Part shown: positions 60,894 to 64,000 of the stretch, in pieces
How the letters are laid out: every line of letters starts with the position of its first letter
Position numbering within the stretch: the first letter of the stretch is position 1
NCBI GenBank assembly: GCA_963621245.1
Contig: CAVFCW010000010.1
Coordinates: 9,782-73,781, forward strand
Source: SIG603 sp963621245
GTDB lineage: Bacteria; Bacillota; Clostridia; Oscillospirales; Acutalibacteraceae
Length of the DNA stretch: 64,000 nt
Direction: 5' to 3'
The notes under the pieces: model-generated
Told to the model about the DNA's origin: nothing
Seen by the model: the letters and a program-made list of their open reading frames with translations, nothing else
The model's database searches: none
Made by a program: the position numbers and the translations under genes

Positions 60894-62171
60894 TTATCTG
60901 ATTTGACCGTTTCCGTGAATTATATATTTGTAGGAAACGATTTGCTCGAGACCCATGGGGCCCCTTGCGTGTAATTTTTGTGTTGAAATACCGATTTCTG
61001 CGCCGAGACCCATCTCTCCGCCGTCCGTGAAACGTGTAGAGGCGTTGACATAGACGCAGGCAGAATCAATATTTTTTGTGAAATAATCTGCGCTCGCAAT
61101 ATTTTTTGTGATGATTGCCTCGCTGTGCTTGGTTGAATATTTTTCAATGTGTTCAACGGCTTCTTCGATTGAATCGACAACTTTGACAGCCATTATATAA
61201 TCGTTATATTCCGTTGACCAATCTTCTTGAGTTGCCGGTTTGCAGTTTTTGCCGAGAAGGGCACAAACTTTTTCGTCACCTCTGATTTCAACGTTCTTTT
61301 CGAGAAGTTTATCCGCAATAATCGGCAATGCCCTTTCATATATATCCTTGTGGATGATGAGCTTTTCGGCGGCATTGCAGACGGACGGGCGGGAAGTTTT
61401 TGCGTTAAAAACTATATCGCGTGCCATAGCTATATCCGCATCGGCGTCAACATAAATGTGGCAGTTGCCCGCACCTGTTTCGATAACGGGTACTTTTGAG
61501 TTCTCAACAACGGAGCGGATGAGTCCTTTTCCGCCTCTTGGAATGAGAACATCGAGGTAACCGACGAGGTGCATCATCTCGGTTGCGGATTCTCTTGATG
61601 TATTTTGAACGAGCTGAATGCAGTTTTCGTCAAGTCCGACGGAGGAGACAGCTTTTTTTAGAACATTTACGATTGCGTTGTTGGAGTTAAAGGCTTCTTT
61701 TCCGCCACGGAGTATACAAGCCGAACCCGCTTTAAGGCAAAGTGCGGCGGCGTCGCTTGTTACATTCGGCCTTGCTTCAAAGATAATTCCGATTACGCCT
61801 AGCGGAACGCTTATTTTTTCGTATCTTAATCCGTTGGGAAGAGTTTTTCCGTCAAGAATTTTTCCGAGGGGATCTCCCGATGCGATTACGGCCATAATTC
61901 CTGCCGACATAGAAGCGATTCTCTGTTCCGTGAGCGTGAGGCGGTCAATCATGGCGGCGCTCATACCGTTTTTCTCGGCTGCAGAAATATCTTCTGCGTT
62001 CGCTTTGAGAATTTCTTCTTTGTTTTCGATTAAAGCCACGCTCATGGCTGAGAGAGCGTCGTCTCGCTTTGAACTAAATTCATTTAGGTTTCTTGCGGCT
62101 TTCTTTGCTCGCTTTCCCATATCGAGCATTTTTTCGCTCACGTTAAATTTTGTGGTAATGTTGTCACTCAT
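60894..62171 (-). CDS. proA: Gamma-glutamyl phosphate reductase
   Basis: 425 aa from the ATG at 62171-62169; the longer frame extends into proB. Converts gamma-glutamyl phosphate to glutamate-5-semialdehyde with NADPH in proline synthesis. ALDH fold; catalytic Cys in RPSVCNAAEK near residue 255 and EARPNVTSDAAALCLKAGSA near residue 120. The proB stop is one base before the proA start, so they are tightly coupled. proC is not in the window. Confidence 0.96.
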   Translation of the reverse strand: MSDNITTKFNVSEKMLDMGKRAKKAARNLNEFSSKRDDALSAMSVALIENKEEILKANAEDISAAEKNGMSAAMIDRLTLTEQRIASMSAGIMAVIASGDPLGKILDGKTLPNGLRYEKISVPLGVIGIIFEARPNVTSDAAALCLKAGSACILRGGKEAFNSNNAIVNVLKKAVSSVGLDENCIQLVQNTSRESATEMMHLVGYLDVLIPRGGKGLIRSVVENSKVPVIETGAGNCHIYVDADADIAMARDIVFNAKTSRPSVCNAAEKLIIHKDIYERALPIIADKLLEKNVEIRGDEKVCALLGKNCKPATQEDWSTEYNDYIMAVKVVDSIEEAVEHIEKYSTKHSEAIITKNIASADYFTKNIDSACVYVNASTRFTDGGEMGLGAEIGISTQKLHARGPMGLEQIVSYKYIIHGNGQIR

Positions 62172-62172
62172 A

Positions 62173-62991
62173 TTATTCTCCGTTCTTTTTGGGGCACTTC
62201 CACGGTACCGCGAAAATTGTGCCAACATCTTTGCCCTCAAGCAAATCATATAGATTATCGGAATTGTCGCTTGAAATGATAGCGGTCACAACTCCGGCAG
62301 AGGTTGCGATTTTTGCGGCGCTTACTTTTGTAGCCATACCGCCTGTTCCCAAGCTTGAGCCTGCTCCGCCTGCAAGCTCTTCTATCTCGGGAGTTATCTC
62401 CCTTATATAAGGTATTCTCACGGCGTTCGGATTTGTTTTCGGATTGCCGTCATACATTCCGTCTATGTCAGTCAAGATTACAAGTGCGTCCGCTCCGACC
62501 AATTCGGCTACTATTGCTGAGAGAGTGTCGTTATCACCGATTTTGACGCCTTCGAGCTCGTCTGTTGCAACGGTGTCATTCTCGTTAACTATCGGAATAA
62601 TGTCCATGCCGACAAGCTCCGAGAAAGTGTTCGATGCGTTTTGCCGTCTTAACGGATTGCTTGTGTCGTCCTTTGTGAGGAGAACCTGAGCGACTTTTCT
62701 GTCGTATTCGCCGAAAAGCTTGTCATACATAAACATCAGCTCACACTGACCGATAGCGGCAAGAGCCTGCTTCTTTGCGTTGTCGTGCGGGCGTTCTTTT
62801 AAGTCGAGTTTTCCCATTCCGACGCCGATTGCGCCCGATGAGACGAGAATGATTTTCTTCCCCGAATTCTGTAGGTCGCTTATAGTTTTGCAGAGCGACG
62901 CCATTCCTCTGAGATTTAATTTTCCGTTGGGGTAGGTGAGAGTAGATGTGCCCACCTTTATAACGATTATGTTTGCGTGCGTAATTTCCAT
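62173..62991 (-). CDS. proB: Glutamate 5-kinase, short form
   Basis: 272 aa amino-acid kinase fold: VIKVGTSTLTYPNG at the N terminus, ILVSSGAIGVGM near residue 50, NENDTVATDEL near residue 136, DNDTLSAIVAELVGADALVILTDIDGMYDGNP near residue 155, and GGMATKVSAAKIA near residue 215. Phosphorylates glutamate, the first committed step to proline. It ends before the C-terminal PUA domain of E. coli ProB (367 aa), a short form known from other Firmicutes. Confidence 0.95.
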   Translation of the reverse strand: MEITHANIIVIKVGTSTLTYPNGKLNLRGMASLCKTISDLQNSGKKIILVSSGAIGVGMGKLDLKERPHDNAKKQALAAIGQCELMFMYDKLFGEYDRKVAQVLLTKDDTSNPLRRQNASNTFSELVGMDIIPIVNENDTVATDELEGVKIGDNDTLSAIVAELVGADALVILTDIDGMYDGNPKTNPNAVRIPYIREITPEIEELAGGAGSSLGTGGMATKVSAAKIATSAGVVTAIISSDNSDNLYDLLEGKDVGTIFAVPWKCPKKNGE

Positions 62992-63135
62992 AAAATTCTT
63001 TTCCTTATTAATCTGTTAAAGCATATAACTGAATTTTACCATAATTTTTGAGAAATGCAATATAATCGACTTGAATATTCATTCGGCGTTTACTATTATT
63101 ACTATTATATAGTAAAGAATTTAAAGGAGATTAAT

Positions 63136-63711
63136 ATGAAACCGATTGAATTAGTTAAGTTTATGGAGACGCTTCAGATTTTAAAGTACTCGACAAGGCA
63201 CTGCTGGCTAAAATCCGGCAGACAGGAGAGCGTGGCAGAACATTCGTGGAGACTTGCGGTGATGGCGATGCTTGTCGGTGAAGAAATTGAGGAAATTGAT
63301 ACAGACAAACTTATAAGAATATGTCTGATTCACGATCTGGGAGAATCGATAACGGGAGATATTCCGACTTTTAATAAGACAGAAAAGGATGAAGTGACCG
63401 AGCGCGAATTGCTGAACGGATTATTTGATAGTCTTCCAAGTGAGACGGGAGTAAAACTGAAAGCTCTATTTGACGAATTTGAGGATCAGAGCACGCCCGA
63501 GGGCAAGCTTGCAAAGGCGCTCGATAAGATAGAGGCGCTCGACCAGCACAATTTGTCCGATATATCGACTTGGCTTCCGCTTGAATATGATTTGCAGCTA
63601 AGCTACGGGGAGAAGGAGTGCAACAATTTCGAGTACACAAAGGAGCTTCGTTCCATAGTTAACGAACAATCACTGGATAAAATTAACAAAGAGAGAGGGA
63701 CAAACTTGTGA
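63136..63711 (+). CDS. HD-domain nucleotidase/phosphohydrolase (YfbR-like)
   Basis: 191 aa from the ATG at 63136 with AAAGGAG; the frame before it, including a tyrosine run encoded by a TAT/TAC-rich stretch, is noncoding. Metal-binding residues: ESVAEHSWR with His36, His66-Asp67 in LIRICLIHDLGE, and a later Asp in KALDKIEALDQH. Similar to YfbR 5'-deoxynucleotidase and related HD hydrolases. Substrate likely a nucleotide. Monocistronic. Confidence 0.9.
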   Translation: MKPIELVKFMETLQILKYSTRHCWLKSGRQESVAEHSWRLAVMAMLVGEEIEEIDTDKLIRICLIHDLGESITGDIPTFNKTEKDEVTERELLNGLFDSLPSETGVKLKALFDEFEDQSTPEGKLAKALDKIEALDQHNLSDISTWLPLEYDLQLSYGEKECNNFEYTKELRSIVNEQSLDKINKERGTNL

Positions 63712-63797
63712 GATGATACAAAAATAGTGCCATCTCATATTTAGAGCACAATAAGTTGTGGTTTGTGAAATAAATACAAATAAATTACAATTTCTTG

Positions 63798-63826
63798 TTG
63801 ACTTTGACTGCTCCATTTGATATCAT
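63798..63826 (+). promoter_or_regulatory. Upstream promoter of a tandem pair at the right edge
   Basis: TTGACT (63798-63803) and TATCAT (63821-63826), 17-base spacing. Faces out of the window. Confidence 0.65.
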
Positions 63827-63912
63827 AGCAAGGCACTCGGGAAACAGTGATGATTTAACCGAGAGCGACACAATATCAAATCTTCTGTTTGAAAAAAAGT
63901 TCAAAAAACCAC

Positions 63913-63941
63913 TTGACAAACGGAGTTGAGTTTGATAAAAT
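63913..63941 (+). promoter_or_regulatory. Downstream strong promoter of the tandem pair
   Basis: TTGACA (63913-63918) and TAAAAT (63936-63941), 17-base spacing. Followed by a small hairpin (TGTTCG...CGAACA, 63950-63970) and no coding start before the edge; typical for a stable-RNA leader. The rest of 63712-64000 shows nothing else. Confidence 0.75.
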
Positions 63942-64000
63942 AGACAAGCTGTTCGAAAGAGCGGCGAACAAATCTAAAAGCTTCGTCAAAAAGTTTTTTG

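Noticed and set aside
63055..63135. Tyrosine-run N-terminal extension of the HD protein
   Set aside because: Encoded by an AT-rich TATTATTACTATTAT-type stretch upstream of a good ribosome site; likely noncoding.
1..64000. CRISPR arrays, insertion sequences, prophage, toxin-antitoxin or restriction genes, tRNA genes
   Set aside because: No spaced direct repeats, transposase, integrase, phage structural gene or cloverleaf seen by eye; a tRNA and repeat scan would confirm.

Overview
The window reads as a chromosomal segment of a Gram-positive member of the Clostridia, probably an Oscillospiraceae/Ruminococcaceae-type gut anaerobe. This is inferred from gene families, not from a marker-gene phylogeny. 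Supporting signs are sigma-A-type promoters, AGGAGG-type ribosome binding sites, two T-box leaders, a MurT/GatD-like pair, an ECF transporter module, LrgAB, a ClpE-type unfoldase, an FHA-SEDS fusion and a clostridial ferredoxin. There are no phage, insertion-sequence, plasmid or CRISPR signatures; this is mostly dense housekeeping DNA with about 62 genes.

Layout. 1-64: first codons of a leftward FGGY-type kinase. 252-6803: translation and tRNA/rRNA modification (lepA, hemW, ferredoxin, rhodanese-TtcA fusion, a 59-aa membrane peptide, a TrmN6-like methyltransferase, rsmI). 6872-8212: a YczE-like membrane protein and a DUF3842 protein. 8245-10678: T-box-controlled cysE-cysS. 10758-11272: a free-standing small transcription unit with a 27-codon ORF. 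11357-16301: dus, polA, rlmA, nitroreductase. 16391-18369: arginine phosphatase, rimI, tsaD. 18424-24915: a ten-SH3-repeat L,D-transpeptidase and a heterodimeric ABC exporter. 24972-27539 (minus): lrgB, lrgA and a DUF1015 protein. 27801-32708: a Gld-like ABC system with a DUF4340 protein. 32779-34024 (minus): ridA and an SGNH hydrolase.

34273-40734: ruvCAB, an RNA methyltransferase-like gene, ecfA1-ecfA2-ecfT and truA. 40751-45999: a DUF5711 protein, a CvpA-like protein, pgsA and a clpE-like gene. 46129-49891: a fucose/arabinose isomerase-like protein, then a divergent MurT-GatD pair. 50007-53085: a small Sel1-like protein, T-box-controlled serS, a small membrane protein and a beta-helix acyltransferase-like protein. 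53104-56598: FHA-FtsW/RodA with its class B penicillin-binding protein. 56700-59479: MATE and GPH transporters. 59533-62991 (minus): proB-proA-glutaredoxin-like-GNAT-gtrA. 63136-63711: an HD phosphohydrolase, followed by two tandem strong promoters facing out of the window, probably for a stable RNA operon beyond the edge.

The most unusual items are: (1) a MurT-GatD pair in which the GatD partner lacks both the catalytic Cys and the catalytic His; (2) a 27-codon ORF in a structured transcript, with its own palindrome-overlapped promoter and terminator; (3) a rhodanese domain fused to a TtcA-type tRNA thiolase; (4) a FHA-SEDS-PBP module; (5) a MATE efflux promoter embedded in a 13-bp perfect inverted repeat.
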